Positions 9,727 through 19,109 of a stretch of 64,000 nucleotides of DNA are shown here, in pieces. Numbering within the stretch: position 1 is the stretch's first letter; each line of letters opens with the position of its first letter. Below the pieces are notes generated by a model. It worked only from the letters and a program-made list of their open reading frames with translations, was not told the origin of the DNA and did not search any database. Where the stretch lies: the NCBI RefSeq assembly GCF_029937755.1, contig NZ_JAPYPG010000002.1, positions 35,648 to 99,647 on the forward strand, read 5' to 3'. The position numbers were made by a program, and so were the translations under genes. This DNA is from Henriciella sp. (GTDB lineage: Bacteria; Pseudomonadota; Alphaproteobacteria; Caulobacterales; Hyphomonadaceae).

Positions 9727-10236
9727 ATGTCACGTCTCATAGCTGTAACTGCAGCGATCGCTGCTTTCGCCCTGCCCGCAACTGCCATCGCGGCAGATAC
9801 TAATGAATGGCAATCAGCGAAAACTCTTGAAAACGACGACGTTGTTCTCATCGCTTCCGGCACTGAGCAGGAGCATGGTGTTTTCTTTAACTGTGCTGAC
9901 GGGAACCTTACCGCTGGTCTCACAACAGTCCCGGGGGATATTCTTGAGATGATGGCGCAGGAAACATCACGCTCCAAGAGCCACGACATCGCCATGACGA
10001 TCGGCGACAGCGAGCCCTTTAAAGCTGGCTGGACATATTTCCCGAGCCTCAAGGTCGCTATCGCTCATAAAGAGCTTACGGCCAAAAAACTCTATAATGC
10101 AGCCATAAAAGGTGAAACCGTCACCTGGAAAATGCCTGCGCGGCCCGAAATCTCTGTGACAATGCCGGAGGCAAACGAGGCATTCAAGGCGTTTGCGAAT
10201 GATTGCCCGGTCACGAATCCGAACAAACAAAGCTGA
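9727..10236 (+). CDS. secreted protein of unknown function
   Basis: I do not recognise this protein. It is 169 residues with a clear Sec signal peptide (positively charged start, hydrophobic core AVTAAIAAFALPATA, cleavage after AIAA near residue 23). The mature part has two cysteines (FNCADG and NDCPV) that could form a disulfide, and no membrane segment. The ATG at 9727 is supported by GGAGGA just upstream. It stands alone between the PlsC gene and the convergent SUF operon, behind an AT-rich leader with inverted and direct repeats, so it is probably regulated on its own. A hairpin follows the stop codon. Confidence 0.8.
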   Translation: MSRLIAVTAAIAAFALPATAIAADTNEWQSAKTLENDDVVLIASGTEQEHGVFFNCADGNLTAGLTTVPGDILEMMAQETSRSKSHDIAMTIGDSEPFKAGWTYFPSLKVAIAHKELTAKKLYNAAIKGETVTWKMPARPEISVTMPEANEAFKAFANDCPVTNPNKQS

Positions 10237-10261
10237 ACTTTGTGAAATACTGTCTTGTGAT

Positions 10262-10285
10262 CGGCCCGGCATCACGGTCGGGCCG
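10262..10285. terminator. bidirectional hairpin between convergent genes
   Basis: CGGCCCGGC and its near-complement (GCCGGGCCG read on the other strand, with one G-T pair) form a 9-bp stem with a six-base loop (ATCACG). It sits in the 63-base gap between the secreted-protein gene and sufA, which converge. There is no T-run on either side, so it is a probable but not classical intrinsic terminator. Confidence 0.6.
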
Positions 10286-10299
10286 GCGCCCTAAGAAGA

Positions 10300-10662
10300 T
10301 CAGCTGTCTGCAGTCGCCGGCATGATCGTAACACTTTCGCCGCAGCCGCAAGCATCCGTCTGGTTGGGATTGCGGAAGACGAACTTCTCATGAAGCGTCG
10401 TCGTTTCAAAATCGACGATTGAGCCAAGGAGGAAGAGAACCGCCTTTGCATCAACGACAATCTTTACGCCATTATCCTCTACGATTTCGTCGAGCTCCTC
10501 TGGCTTTTCGACGTAATCCATGACGTATTCCATCCCCGCACAACCGCCATTCTTGACGCCAACGCGGAGGTAGCCGGCACCTTTATCTTCCATGATCTCC
10601 CGCACACGCTCCGCAGCAGCGTCTGAGAGGCTGATTAGTTTTGGTTTCGGTCGTCTGGCCAT
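10300..10662 (-). CDS. sufA: SufA/ErpA-type iron-sulfur carrier (HesB/IscA family)
   Basis: A-type carriers receive Fe-S clusters from the SufBCD scaffold and pass them to apo-proteins. The 120-residue protein has the three ligand cysteines of the family: C41 in GGCAGMEY, and C105 and C107 in the C-terminal CGCGES motif. It is the last gene of the SUF operon, 35 bases after sufT. Whether it is closer to SufA or ErpA cannot be decided by eye; the symbol follows from operon position. Confidence 0.9.
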   Translation of the reverse strand: MARRPKPKLISLSDAAAERVREIMEDKGAGYLRVGVKNGGCAGMEYVMDYVEKPEELDEIVEDNGVKIVVDAKAVLFLLGSIVDFETTTLHEKFVFRNPNQTDACGCGESVTIMPATADS

Positions 10663-10697
10663 GATGTGGAGATGTGAAGCCTTAAGGGATCTGTCAA

Positions 10698-11093
10698 CTA
10701 GAGCATGTTGAGCGCGAGACGCGCTTCATCAGACATACGCGAAGGATCCCAGGGAGGATCGAAGGTGAGGCGGACTTCAACATCATCCACACCCTTTACG
10801 CCTCGCGCTGCGTTCTCGACCCATCCGGGCATGTCGCCCGCAACGGGGCAACCGGGCGCTGTCAGCGTCATATCGACATCGACCTTGCGGTCGTCATCGA
10901 TGTCCACTTTGTAAATCAGTCCCAGCTCATAGATATCCACCGGAATTTCGGGGTCGAAAACCGATTTGAATGCCGCGATCAGATCATCTGTGATCCTGTT
11001 AAGCTCATCCTGCGGAATTTTGGACGTAGCTTCCCCGTCCGCGCTTTGCGCCGCGGCGTCTGCAGTCTCCGGGAGTCGCATATCGTCAGCCAT
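10698..11093 (-). CDS. sufT: SufT-type Fe-S maturation protein (DUF59/MIP18 domain)
   Basis: The 131-residue protein has an acidic, low-complexity N-terminus (about 1-35) followed by a DUF59 domain. The conserved parts are FDPEIPVDIYELGLIY, LTAPGCPVAGDMP with the single conserved cysteine, and VEVRLTFDPPWDPSRMSDEAR. SufT proteins assist maturation of Fe-S enzymes, notably lipoate synthase and aconitase in species where this has been tested. The gene is eight bases downstream of sufS and in the usual alphaproteobacterial order sufS-sufT-sufA. Confidence 0.92.
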   Translation of the reverse strand: MADDMRLPETADAAAQSADGEATSKIPQDELNRITDDLIAAFKSVFDPEIPVDIYELGLIYKVDIDDDRKVDVDMTLTAPGCPVAGDMPGWVENAARGVKGVDDVEVRLTFDPPWDPSRMSDEARLALNML

Positions 11094-11101
11094 TTCACTC
11101 C

Positions 11102-12319
11102 TTATAACAGCATGGAACGCGCTTTGAGGAGGGCCTCAATGAAGGCATCCACCTCTTCCATCGTATTGTAGATACCAAAGCTCGCGCGGGCTGTAGCACT
11201 AACTCCTAGATGGGTCATCAATGGCTGTGCGCAATGGTGGCCTGCACGTACGGCGATGCCGTAGCGATCAAGCAGCTGCGCAATGTCATGAGGATGTATG
11301 CCCTCGATACTGAAGGAGAGAACAGGTCCTTTCCCCGGGGCTTGCCCGTGGACCCTAAGTCCATTGACCGTTGCGAGGGCGTCAATTGCACGCTGATGCA
11401 GGTCCTCTTCATGCTGAATTACCTGGTCAAACGCGAACCCGTTGAGCCAGTCGATTGCGGCACCGAGCCCTATCGCTTGCAGGATTGGTGGTGTTCCAGC
11501 TTCAAACTTGTGAGGAGCCGCATTGTAGGTCACGCGGTCCTGCTCGACGATTTCAATCATTTCGCCGCCGCCCTGATAGGGTGGCAAGGCATCCAGCGCT
11601 TCGGACGTGCCATAAAGCACGCCAACGCCTGTGGGGCCGTAAATCTTGTGGCCGGTCAGGACATAGAAATCACAACCCAGCGCCCTCACATCAACGTCGA
11701 GATGAACCCCCGCCTGGCAGCCATCCAGAAGCACCCGGGCACCGGTCTCATGCGCCAGAGAAACGATCTTCGCTGCATCAGTTACGGTACCGAGAACGTT
11801 CGACATATGCGTCACGGCGACAATCTTTGTGCGTGGTGTCAGCGCTTCTGCATAGGCCTCCATGTCCAGGGTGCCGTCTTCCAGTAGAGGCACCCATTTC
11901 AGCACCGCGCCATGGCGTTCACGCAGGAAGTGCCATGGCACAATATTGGAGTGGTGCTCCATGACCGACAGGACAATCTCGTCACCGGGCTCAATCTGCT
12001 GACCGATGCCGGATGCGACGAGATTGATCGCTTCGGTACCACCTTTGGTAAAGATGATATTCGCCGGTGCCGGCGCATTGATGAACCGCTGTACGGTGGA
12101 CCGTGCTCCCTCAAAGGCTTCGGTCGTTTCGTTGGCGAGTGTATGCAGCCCACGATGAACATTGGCATAGGCCGTTCGGGCCTGATCGCTCATCGCATCA
12201 AGTACGGCGTTCGGCTTCTGGGCGCTCGCCGCATTGTCGAAATAGATAAGCGGTTCACCGTTCACTTCCCTACCAAGGATCGGAAACTGGCTGCGAACAT
12301 GATTGATATCGAGGGACAT
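11102..12319 (-). CDS. sufS: cysteine desulfurase SufS
   Basis: This PLP enzyme removes sulfur from cysteine as a protein persulfide for Fe-S assembly. The 405-residue protein is a group II (SufS/CsdA) desulfurase: PLP lysine in LTGHKIYGPTG (K225) and the catalytic cysteine in RAGHHCAQPLM (C363), in the short loop typical of SufS. It lies eight bases after sufD. A second, group I desulfurase heads the same operon (17082-18224), so two sulfur donors are encoded together. No SufE gene is in the window. Confidence 0.96.
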   Translation of the reverse strand: MSLDINHVRSQFPILGREVNGEPLIYFDNAASAQKPNAVLDAMSDQARTAYANVHRGLHTLANETTEAFEGARSTVQRFINAPAPANIIFTKGGTEAINLVASGIGQQIEPGDEIVLSVMEHHSNIVPWHFLRERHGAVLKWVPLLEDGTLDMEAYAEALTPRTKIVAVTHMSNVLGTVTDAAKIVSLAHETGARVLLDGCQAGVHLDVDVRALGCDFYVLTGHKIYGPTGVGVLYGTSEALDALPPYQGGGEMIEIVEQDRVTYNAAPHKFEAGTPPILQAIGLGAAIDWLNGFAFDQVIQHEEDLHQRAIDALATVNGLRVHGQAPGKGPVLSFSIEGIHPHDIAQLLDRYGIAVRAGHHCAQPLMTHLGVSATARASFGIYNTMEEVDAFIEALLKARSMLL

Positions 12320-12327
12320 GGCGCGAC

Positions 12328-13566
12328 CTAGCCTTCCCGGCGCAGGAAGTTACGCGACGCCTCGTTCAACGCGTCCTTCACAGCGTCATGTGCAGTGGCC
12401 AACGCTTCTACGATGAAGGCTTCGGTCAAAAGCGCTCGAGCTTCAGCTTTTGGGATGCCGCGTTGACGCATGTAAAACAGCGCTGTCTCGTCCAGCTGGC
12501 CGGATGTATTGCCATGCGCACATTCGACGTCATCGGCATAGATTTCCAGCTCTGGCTTGGCGAAAACCTCAGCACCATCTTCAAGCAGCAGGGCCTTATG
12601 CTGCATATCCGCATCCGTGTGCTGGCCGACCGTTCGGGGCACATGGAACTTGCCCTGAAAAACACCGCGTCCGCCATCGGGGACAGCGCCCTTTGTCAAT
12701 TGTCGGGTCGTGCAGGATTCTGCGCCGTGCCAGACGTTGCTGGTGAAATCGACATGATACCCTGGTGCTGGCAGATAGGCCGCATTGAGGGACGCCGTAG
12801 CGTTCGGGCCATTATAGCTTACACGCGTCTCAATCCTGGCGACCTTGGCACCAAAACCCAGCGCGGTCTGCTTAAATCGGGCATTTTCTTCCAGACTTAT
12901 AGCGGCCGTCACGGCCGTGGCCTCTTCTTTCCCGCCAGCTTGAAGCAGCGTTCGCGATGCCTGGGCCCCTTTCTGAAGACCGAACTCAATAATTGTGGAG
13001 CTTAGGCCAGCGCCGCCCCGGTGTTGTTCAATGACATCGATCCGGGCCTGAGGGCGCACAACAAAGGCAATGCGGGCAAAAGCCATCTCGCGCCCGGCGA
13101 AGTCAAAATCCAGAAAAACCGGTTGCTCAATGGAAGCGGTGACCTCGACTTGGAGAATATCGATTGATTTTGGATGCCCCGTCAGCCCCGCAGCAAGCGC
13201 CGCCATTGGCAGCTCCTCCGCATTGCCAAGTGCTTGCGCCTCGGTCTTTTCGAAGACATTCAGGCCCGTCGGAAGCTTTTCCGGCAAATGCCACCGCTTG
13301 CCATCAAAGCGCAACAGCAAGGCATTATCCGGCAGCGGAAGCTCGACATTCGCCTTTCCGGACGATGTCTCAAGCGAGCTGGCACCTGCGCGAAAGTCCG
13401 TCCACTTCCATTGCTCCATGCGCCGATTGGGAAGGCCGGATTTAGCAAATGCCTCGAATGCCCGTGCCCTGCGCGCATCATCAGGCAGCTCGCCATATCT
13501 GGCGATCAGCTGGAGGTCCGCCGGCGTTGGATCCGTGAACTGGTTTCTGACGTCTTCGAGCGTCAA
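12328..13566 (-). CDS. sufD: Fe-S cluster assembly protein SufD
   Basis: SufD is the SufB paralogue that completes the SufBC2D scaffold, where it contributes to iron entry and shares the cluster interface. The 412-residue protein has a variable N-terminal helical region (about 1-100) and the beta-helix SufBD core, including DDVECAHGNTSGQLDE and FYMRQRGIPKAEARALL near the C-terminus. The conserved histidine of the former motif is one expected cluster-site residue. It overlaps sufC by four bases, suggesting translational coupling, and precedes sufS by eight. Confidence 0.95.
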   Translation of the reverse strand: MTLEDVRNQFTDPTPADLQLIARYGELPDDARRARAFEAFAKSGLPNRRMEQWKWTDFRAGASSLETSSGKANVELPLPDNALLLRFDGKRWHLPEKLPTGLNVFEKTEAQALGNAEELPMAALAAGLTGHPKSIDILQVEVTASIEQPVFLDFDFAGREMAFARIAFVVRPQARIDVIEQHRGGAGLSSTIIEFGLQKGAQASRTLLQAGGKEEATAVTAAISLEENARFKQTALGFGAKVARIETRVSYNGPNATASLNAAYLPAPGYHVDFTSNVWHGAESCTTRQLTKGAVPDGGRGVFQGKFHVPRTVGQHTDADMQHKALLLEDGAEVFAKPELEIYADDVECAHGNTSGQLDETALFYMRQRGIPKAEARALLTEAFIVEALATAHDAVKDALNEASRNFLRREG

Positions 13567-14324
13567 AGCACTTCTCCCAGAATCCCGTCATAGCCTTCGC
13601 TTTCAAGCTGTTCGGCCAGTTCCGGCCCCCCGGTCTTGATGATGCGGCCCTTGGCCAGCACGTGGACCTTGTCCGGTCGTATATGATCCAGCAGGCGTTG
13701 GTAGTGCGTGATGACCAGCATGGCGCGGTCAGGACTGCGAAGCGCATTCACCCCGTCCGCAACCGTTTTCAGAGCGTCGATGTCGAGGCCAGAATCGGTC
13801 TCATCCAGAATGGCAAAGCGCGGTTCGATCATCATCATCTGGAAGATCTCGAGGCGCTTCTTCTCACCACCGGAAAAACCGACATTGACGGGACGCTTGA
13901 GCATGTCGGCGTCTATCTTCAGCTTGGCACCTACTTCACGCGCCTTCTTGATAAAGTCTGGCGCAGAAATCTCATCCTCGCCGCGTGCCTTGCGCTGCGC
14001 ATTCATCGCGGCTCGAACAAACGTCATGACAGGCACACCCGGAATTTCCACCGGATATTGGAAGGACAGGAAAACACCTTTCGCCGCGCGCTCCTCGGGC
14101 TCCATGGCGAGGAGATCCTCACCCTCAAGCATAGCGGAGCCAGCAGAGGCTTCATAACCCTCCCGCCCTGTCAGGACATAGGAGAGGGTCGACTTACCTG
14201 CGCCATTGGGCCCCATGATGGCATGGACTTCGCCCGCAGGCACCTCAAGCGAGAGGCCATTCAGAATGGTCTTCGCTTCATCGCCCTCACCCACGCGGGC
14301 GGACAGATCATCAAGCTTCAACAT
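13563..14324 (-). CDS. sufC: Fe-S assembly ATPase SufC
   Basis: SufC is the ABC-type ATPase that drives conformational change in SufBC2D. The 253-residue protein has Walker A MGPNGAGKST (about 37-46), the ABC signature FSGGEKKR and Walker B with ILDETDSGLD, all typical of SufC. I prefer the ATG at 14324; a GTG at 14345 in the same frame would add seven residues, and neither has a strong ribosome site. It is separated from sufB by two unrelated-looking small genes, which breaks the usual sufB-sufC adjacency. Confidence 0.95.
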   Translation of the reverse strand: MLKLDDLSARVGEGDEAKTILNGLSLEVPAGEVHAIMGPNGAGKSTLSYVLTGREGYEASAGSAMLEGEDLLAMEPEERAAKGVFLSFQYPVEIPGVPVMTFVRAAMNAQRKARGEDEISAPDFIKKAREVGAKLKIDADMLKRPVNVGFSGGEKKRLEIFQMMMIEPRFAILDETDSGLDIDALKTVADGVNALRSPDRAMLVITHYQRLLDHIRPDKVHVLAKGRIIKTGGPELAEQLESEGYDGILGEVL

Positions 14325-14388
14325 GCCGCGGATGTAGAGAGTCACACGGCAATTTCAAAGCCTGTACGTGCGTGAAATCGTCCGGATG

Positions 14389-15087
14389 TCAGCGAATTTC
14401 GTCGAGGCCGTAGAAATTATAGCCTGAAGTGGCTGCATCCAGGTCAATCGGCTCCACCAGCAGGTCACCAATGAACCTAAGGCTTTCTTCCTTACCGAGC
14501 AGGACCCGTTTCAAAGCAGTATTGATCGGCGTGGCAACGCCCTGCGGCCCGACAAGCACAAAAGAGTCGAAGCCTGGCTCGTAGCCGTAATGCTCGGTAA
14601 AATAGGGGTTGTTGGCTATGAACCGGTCAAAGCGCTGCCATTGCCAGCCAAGATTGGAATTCATCCGTATGACCTCACCGAGATAGAGCCCGGCAAACAT
14701 CACGGAATTATCACCCCGCCCATCGCTGATCAGCGATTCACCTGCCCTGCCCTCATCAGCCTGCAGCTTGTTGATGGTATGGATGTCCCTCAGCCACTCA
14801 TCCACCTCCGACAAGCTCTCCAGGGAATAGTCGAGCTTTGATTTGTCCAGACGGTTAGGCAGCAGGATGAGGCTGTCACCGGCGGGAGACAGGAACTCGT
14901 CGAGCGCCGAGCCAATGCTCGATATATCGATGCTTGTGTTTCCAGTCTGCCGCTGAACGTCATAGGTTGCAGAGACAGTCTCCATCCCCTGCCCATAGCC
15001 ATCGTAGGGGACGTAATAGGGGGGCGACGCGTCATTCGACGTGCACGCCGCCATCAGCAAAACGGACAGGAAACAAAATCGGATCAT
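14389..15087 (-). CDS. putative lipoprotein of unknown function inside the suf operon
   Basis: I do not recognise this 232-residue protein. It opens with a short lipoprotein signal (MIRFCFLSVLLMAAC, lipid-acceptor Cys at about residue 15), so it should be anchored in the envelope. The mature part is rich in Asp, Ser and Tyr, with no metal-binding motif that I can see. The ATG at 15087 has GGGGAG upstream; the frame is open to 15132. It lies between the SnoaL-like gene (53 bases upstream) and sufC on the same strand, so it is probably transcribed with the SUF genes, although a membrane lipoprotein has no known role in SUF assembly. Confidence 0.75.
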   Translation of the reverse strand: MIRFCFLSVLLMAACTSNDASPPYYVPYDGYGQGMETVSATYDVQRQTGNTSIDISSIGSALDEFLSPAGDSLILLPNRLDKSKLDYSLESLSEVDEWLRDIHTINKLQADEGRAGESLISDGRGDNSVMFAGLYLGEVIRMNSNLGWQWQRFDRFIANNPYFTEHYGYEPGFDSFVLVGPQGVATPINTALKRVLLGKEESLRFIGDLLVEPIDLDAATSGYNFYGLDEIR

Positions 15088-15140
15088 CGGCTCCCCGGAA
15101 TCACTTGCGGAGAGACTAGCATGCGCGCACACGCGAAGTC

Positions 15141-15545
15141 TCAGGCGTCGAAATCACGCATGAGATCGCCCTGGCCCGGCTCAAGGGAATTCCACCACTG
15201 ATGCAGTTCCACGCACACGCCCACATCATTCAGAACAACCTTGAAGACACCTTCCTGACGGACAGGGTCTTCGGTCCCCTTGCGTGTGAAGGTGCTGGAC
15301 CACTTGGCCCAGCCCACAGCGGAGTCCTCGTGGATAGTCTCAGCCTTGAAACTGGTTTCACGACGAAGCTCGAGCGTGTCCCGAAAGAATTGCGTCAGGG
15401 CATGCTGCCCGCGCACCGGCGCCTCAAAGGGCGTGTGGTGGTAGTCGACATCCTCAGAAAAAAGTTCTGCAAGGCTTTCCGGCGCGCTTTCCGCATATCG
15501 GTTGCTGAAAGCGGCCAGCCACTCGGTGAACGTGGTATCACCCAC
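15141..15545 (-). CDS. SnoaL-like / NTF2-fold protein inside the suf operon
   Basis: The 134-residue protein reads as an NTF2-like cone fold. It has an N-terminal helix (FTEWLAAFSNRYAESAPESL), then ELFSEDVDYHHTPFE, VRGQHALTQFFRD and a C-terminal strand pair ending HQWWNS. Such domains bind small hydrophobic molecules or act as isomerases, and the substrate here is unknown. Its start overlaps the sufB stop by one base, so it is translated directly behind sufB. Neither this gene nor the lipoprotein that follows belongs to the known SUF machinery. Confidence 0.75.
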   Translation of the reverse strand: MGDTTFTEWLAAFSNRYAESAPESLAELFSEDVDYHHTPFEAPVRGQHALTQFFRDTLELRRETSFKAETIHEDSAVGWAKWSSTFTRKGTEDPVRQEGVFKVVLNDVGVCVELHQWWNSLEPGQGDLMRDFDA

Positions 15546-17080
15546 TAGCCGACACTGCCTTCAAGGCTGACTTCCAGAAGTTTCTGCGCCTCGACTGCGA
15601 ATTCCATCGGTAGATGCTGCATAACATCCCGAACGAAGCCATTCACCAGAAGCGCAACAGCTTCCTCCTCGCCCAGGCCACGCTGGCGAGCATAGAAAAG
15701 CTGATCTTCGGAAAGTTTCGTCGTCGTCGCCTCATGCTCAAGCTGGGCATCGGCACGCCGGTTCTCGACATAAGGCACGGTATGCGCGCCGCAATCGCCC
15801 CCAATCAGGAGGGAGTCACATTGCGTGAAATTACGCGCCTTATCGGCCTTCTTGTGGACCTGGACAAGGCCGCGATAGGTATTGTCCGACCGGCCAGCTG
15901 AAATGCCTTTTGAAATGATCCGTGAGCGCGTGCGCTTGCCAAGGTGGATCATCTTCGTACCCGTATCGGCCATCTGGCGCCCATTGGTCACAGCAATCGA
16001 ATAGAACTCGCCGGTGCTGTCGTCACCGCGAAGAATGCAGGAGGGATACTTCCAGGTCACAGCGGAGCCGGTCTCGACCTGTGTCCAGCTGATCTTGGAG
16101 CGGGCACCACGACAGTCGCCGCGTTTGGTCACGAAATTGTAGATACCGCCCTTGCCATTCTCGTCACCCGGCCACCAGTTCTGGACTGTGGAATATTTAA
16201 TCTCAGCATCGTCAAGCGCCACGAGTTCCACAACCGCCGCGTGAAGCTGATTCTCATCACGCATCGGGGCGGTACAGCCTTCAAGATAAGAAACATAAGA
16301 GCCCTTGTCGGCAATGATCAGGGTACGCTCGAACTGACCTGTATTCTCCGCATTCATCCGGAAATAGGTCGACAGTTCCATTGGGCACCGGACACCCTCC
16401 GGCACATACACAAAGGTCCCATCGGAGAAGACTGCGCTGTTCAGCGTCGCAAAGAAATTGTCCGACTGGGGAACAACGGTACCGAGATATTTTTTCACGA
16501 GTTCGGGATGCTCACGAAGCGCCTCCGAAATCGACATGAAGATCACGCCAGCCTTCTCGAGTTCCTTTCGGAAGGTTGTGGCGACAGAGACGGAATCAAA
16601 GACTGCGTCTACGGCAACGCGTGAACTGTTGGCCCCGCCACGGGCTTCAGCAGCCGTCTCGGCAGACCCTTCCACGCCAAGCAGGACCTCTGCCTCACGA
16701 AGCGGTATGCCGAGCTTTTCATAGGTATCGAGGATTTCCTTCGGAACATCGTCAATCGATTCATACTTCGCGCCACGCTTCGGTGCGGCGTAGTAATAAA
16801 GGTCCTGATAATCGATCTGCTCGTACTGGACCTTGGCCCAGCCGGGCTCCTTCATCGTTTTCCACCGTTCGAACGCCTTCAGACGCCAATCCAGCATCCA
16901 TTGCGGCTCGCCCTTCTTGTCAGAAATGAAGGCGATAACATCCTCATTCAGACCTTTCGGTGCGTATTCCGTTTCGATGTCAGTCTTGAAGCCAGCCGAA
17001 TAGTTTTCAGACTGCAGCGCCTTCGCCGCAGCGACGGTACCGGCATCAATGCCTTCCTTGACCTTCACATCATCAGCCAT
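15545..17080 (-). CDS. sufB: Fe-S cluster assembly scaffold SufB
   Basis: SufB is the scaffold subunit that receives sulfur and assembles the cluster with SufD and SufC. The 511-residue length matches alphaproteobacterial SufB. Visible features are the [19 protein letters not shown] region, the beta-helix core with [24 protein letters not shown], and the C-terminal [27 protein letters not shown] segment carrying conserved Cys, His and Glu residues. It follows the first cysteine desulfurase by one base and overlaps the SnoaL-like gene by one base. Confidence 0.96.
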   Translation of the reverse strand: MADDVKVKEGIDAGTVAAAKALQSENYSAGFKTDIETEYAPKGLNEDVIAFISDKKGEPQWMLDWRLKAFERWKTMKEPGWAKVQYEQIDYQDLYYYAAPKRGAKYESIDDVPKEILDTYEKLGIPLREAEVLLGVEGSAETAAEARGGANSSRVAVDAVFDSVSVATTFRKELEKAGVIFMSISEALREHPELVKKYLGTVVPQSDNFFATLNSAVFSDGTFVYVPEGVRCPMELSTYFRMNAENTGQFERTLIIADKGSYVSYLEGCTAPMRDENQLHAAVVELVALDDAEIKYSTVQNWWPGDENGKGGIYNFVTKRGDCRGARSKISWTQVETGSAVTWKYPSCILRGDDSTGEFYSIAVTNGRQMADTGTKMIHLGKRTRSRIISKGISAGRSDNTYRGLVQVHKKADKARNFTQCDSLLIGGDCGAHTVPYVENRRADAQLEHEATTTKLSEDQLFYARQRGLGEEEAVALLVNGFVRDVMQHLPMEFAVEAQKLLEVSLEGSVG

Positions 17081-17081
17081 G

Positions 17082-18224
17082 TCAGGCTGTCTCCTTCATG
17101 TTGCGGCGCCGGAGTGCCTCGAGCCAGGCATCTGCCGTACGCTCGAAATCCGAGTCCTCACTCCTCCATCCATAGCTGGTGCGTATCGCACATTCCGCAA
17201 GGGTGTCCGGCGCGCCCATCGCAGATAGGACGATGGATCTTTTGACCTTGCCACTGGAGCACGCCGACCCTGACGAGACGGCCACTCCGGCCAGATCCAA
17301 CGCCATGACCTGAGTCTCGGCCCGAAATCCATCATAGGCGAAATTCGACGTATTGGGGAGCCGAGCCGCAGTCTTGCCGAAGACGGTCACACCGGCTTCT
17401 GAGATCAGCCGGTCTTCCATGGCGTCGCGCAGGCCGGCCAGAGTCTTCATACTCGACAGATCACGCACTGCCGCTTCGGCTGCAGCGCCAAAACCAGCGA
17501 TGCCCGACAGGTTTTCTGTTCCGGATCTCAGGGACCTTTCCTGGCCGCCGCCAAAAAGATAAGGCAGCAGCGGTGCGCCACTACGCATCCAAAGCGCTCC
17601 CGCCCCTTGCGGTCCTCCAGCCTTGTGCGCGGAAAGCGCGAGGTAGTCGACGCCCAGAAGCGAAACATTCAACGGGAGTTTGCCCAGCCCCTGCACGCCG
17701 TCACAGATTGTCAATCCGCCAGCGTCGCGGACCATGGCAGCAGCTTCCTGCACCGGCTGGACCACGCCGGTCTCGTTGTTGGCCAGCATCAGGACCAGCA
17801 CGGGCATTCCGGACGCCGTGCTGTCCCAGCGGCCGAGACGGTCACGCAGGCTATTCAGGTCGATCTGCCCTTCCCCGGTAACATAGACCGTCTCGACCGG
17901 TGCGCTCGCATGGCCGGCATTCCTGGATGCTGCTTCATGCTCAATCGCAGAAACGAGGAGCGTGCAGCGGGCATCAAGCTTGCGCACGACACCATGGATC
18001 GCCAGAGCAATTGCTTCCGTGCCGCCCGATGTGAAAACAATATCCTGCGGTAGCCCGCGAAGGGCGGTGGCGACCTGAGACCGCGCCTTTTCCATTAACT
18101 TGCGAGCCCTTCGCCCCGGCCCATGCACGCTGGACGGGTTCGCGCCGACCTCTAGCGCTTCGAGCATTGCCTCTCGCGCTTCAGGCCTCAGAGGCGCCGT
18201 TGCGTTGTAGTCTGCATAGATCAT
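17082..18224 (-). CDS. cysteine desulfurase, group I (IscS/NifS-like), first gene of the suf operon
   Basis: The 380-residue PLP enzyme has the lysine in [11 protein letters not shown] (K201) and the catalytic cysteine in [10 protein letters not shown] (C322), the longer-loop arrangement of IscS/NifS. It begins [14 protein letters not shown], the classic NifS N-terminus. It should supply sulfur to SufB, possibly redundantly with SufS in the same operon. In many alphaproteobacteria an IscR-type repressor precedes this gene; here the upstream neighbour is a divergent hydrolase and no IscR-like gene is present. The 120-base spacer holds the presumed promoter, but I cannot identify an operator. 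Confidence 0.93.
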   Translation of the reverse strand: MIYADYNATAPLRPEAREAMLEALEVGANPSSVHGPGRRARKLMEKARSQVATALRGLPQDIVFTSGGTEAIALAIHGVVRKLDARCTLLVSAIEHEAASRNAGHASAPVETVYVTGEGQIDLNSLRDRLGRWDSTASGMPVLVLMLANNETGVVQPVQEAAAMVRDAGGLTICDGVQGLGKLPLNVSLLGVDYLALSAHKAGGPQGAGALWMRSGAPLLPYLFGGGQERSLRSGTENLSGIAGFGAAAEAAVRDLSSMKTLAGLRDAMEDRLISEAGVTVFGKTAARLPNTSNFAYDGFRAETQVMALDLAGVAVSSGSACSSGKVKRSIVLSAMGAPDTLAECAIRTSYGWRSEDSDFERTADAWLEALRRRNMKETA

Positions 18225-18344
18225 GAACCGGCACTTAGGGTATCATGCCTCACTCTTACACAAAAACTTGCATTTCCTTGCCGCTTTCCTCTAAAGCGCC
18301 CACTTCGCACTTCCTCGATCGCTTAAACTGAAGAGGCGCCCTCC

Positions 18345-19109
18345 ATGGCAGAACTCATCATTCCGGGGCCGGCTGGCCGTATAGAAGCTCGCTATACCGA
18401 ACCGCCCCAGGAGGGAGCGCCGATCGCGCTGATCCTGCACCCCCACCCGCGTGCCGGCGGCACGATGCAGGATCCGATCACGATCCGTCTCTATCAGATG
18501 TTCGAGAAACGTGGATTTGGGGTTCTTCGCTTCAACACACGCGGTGTCGGCCGCTCCCAGGGCGTCTACGACCAAGGCGTCGGCGAACTCGAAGATGCCG
18601 CCTATGTGCTGGACTATATGGAAAACCTGACGGAAAGCCCGCGCTTCGTGTGGTGCGCCGGCTATTCCTTCGGCGCATGGATCACGCTCCAGCTACTGAT
18701 GCGCCGCCCGGAGATCGATGGCTTCCTGGCCATCGCCCCACCGTGCAATCACTATGATCTCGCTTTCCTGGCCCCCTGCCCCGCCTCCGGTCTCATCATC
18801 TCCGGGGAAAGCGACAAGATCTCTGGCCCGAAAGATGTTGAGCGTGCGTTGACCAAAGTGCGCGTTCAAAAGGGCGAAGTCATCGAACGTGACAATATCG
18901 CCGGCGCCAACCACTTCTTCACCGGCAAACAGGACGATCTGCTCTCCAAATGCGAAGCTTATGTCGACCGTCGGCTTATTGAGGACGAGCAGAAGATGCG
19001 CGCCGAAGCGGAGACAAAGAAGGTTCGTGGGCAGGCCGCCATCACCGACAAGTCCAACGAAGACGCTGCTGATGATGATGGCGAAAATGGTGACGACGAC
19101 GAAGACTAG
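18345..19109 (+). CDS. alpha/beta hydrolase (COG2945-like) with acidic tail
   Basis: The 254-residue protein is an alpha/beta hydrolase: LHPHPRAGGTM near residue 31 (oxyanion region), the nucleophile elbow GYSFG (S108), a probable acid in SGESDKISG and the catalytic histidine in GANHFF. COG2945 proteins are predicted serine esterases without an established substrate. The last 40 residues are charged and end in an Asp/Glu-rich tail (DDDGENGDDDED) that is not part of the fold. The gene is divergent from the SUF operon and ends in a CTAG shared with the anmK stop. Confidence 0.85.
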   Translation: MAELIIPGPAGRIEARYTEPPQEGAPIALILHPHPRAGGTMQDPITIRLYQMFEKRGFGVLRFNTRGVGRSQGVYDQGVGELEDAAYVLDYMENLTESPRFVWCAGYSFGAWITLQLLMRRPEIDGFLAIAPPCNHYDLAFLAPCPASGLIISGESDKISGPKDVERALTKVRVQKGEVIERDNIAGANHFFTGKQDDLLSKCEAYVDRRLIEDEQKMRAEAETKKVRGQAAITDKSNEDAADDDGENGDDDED

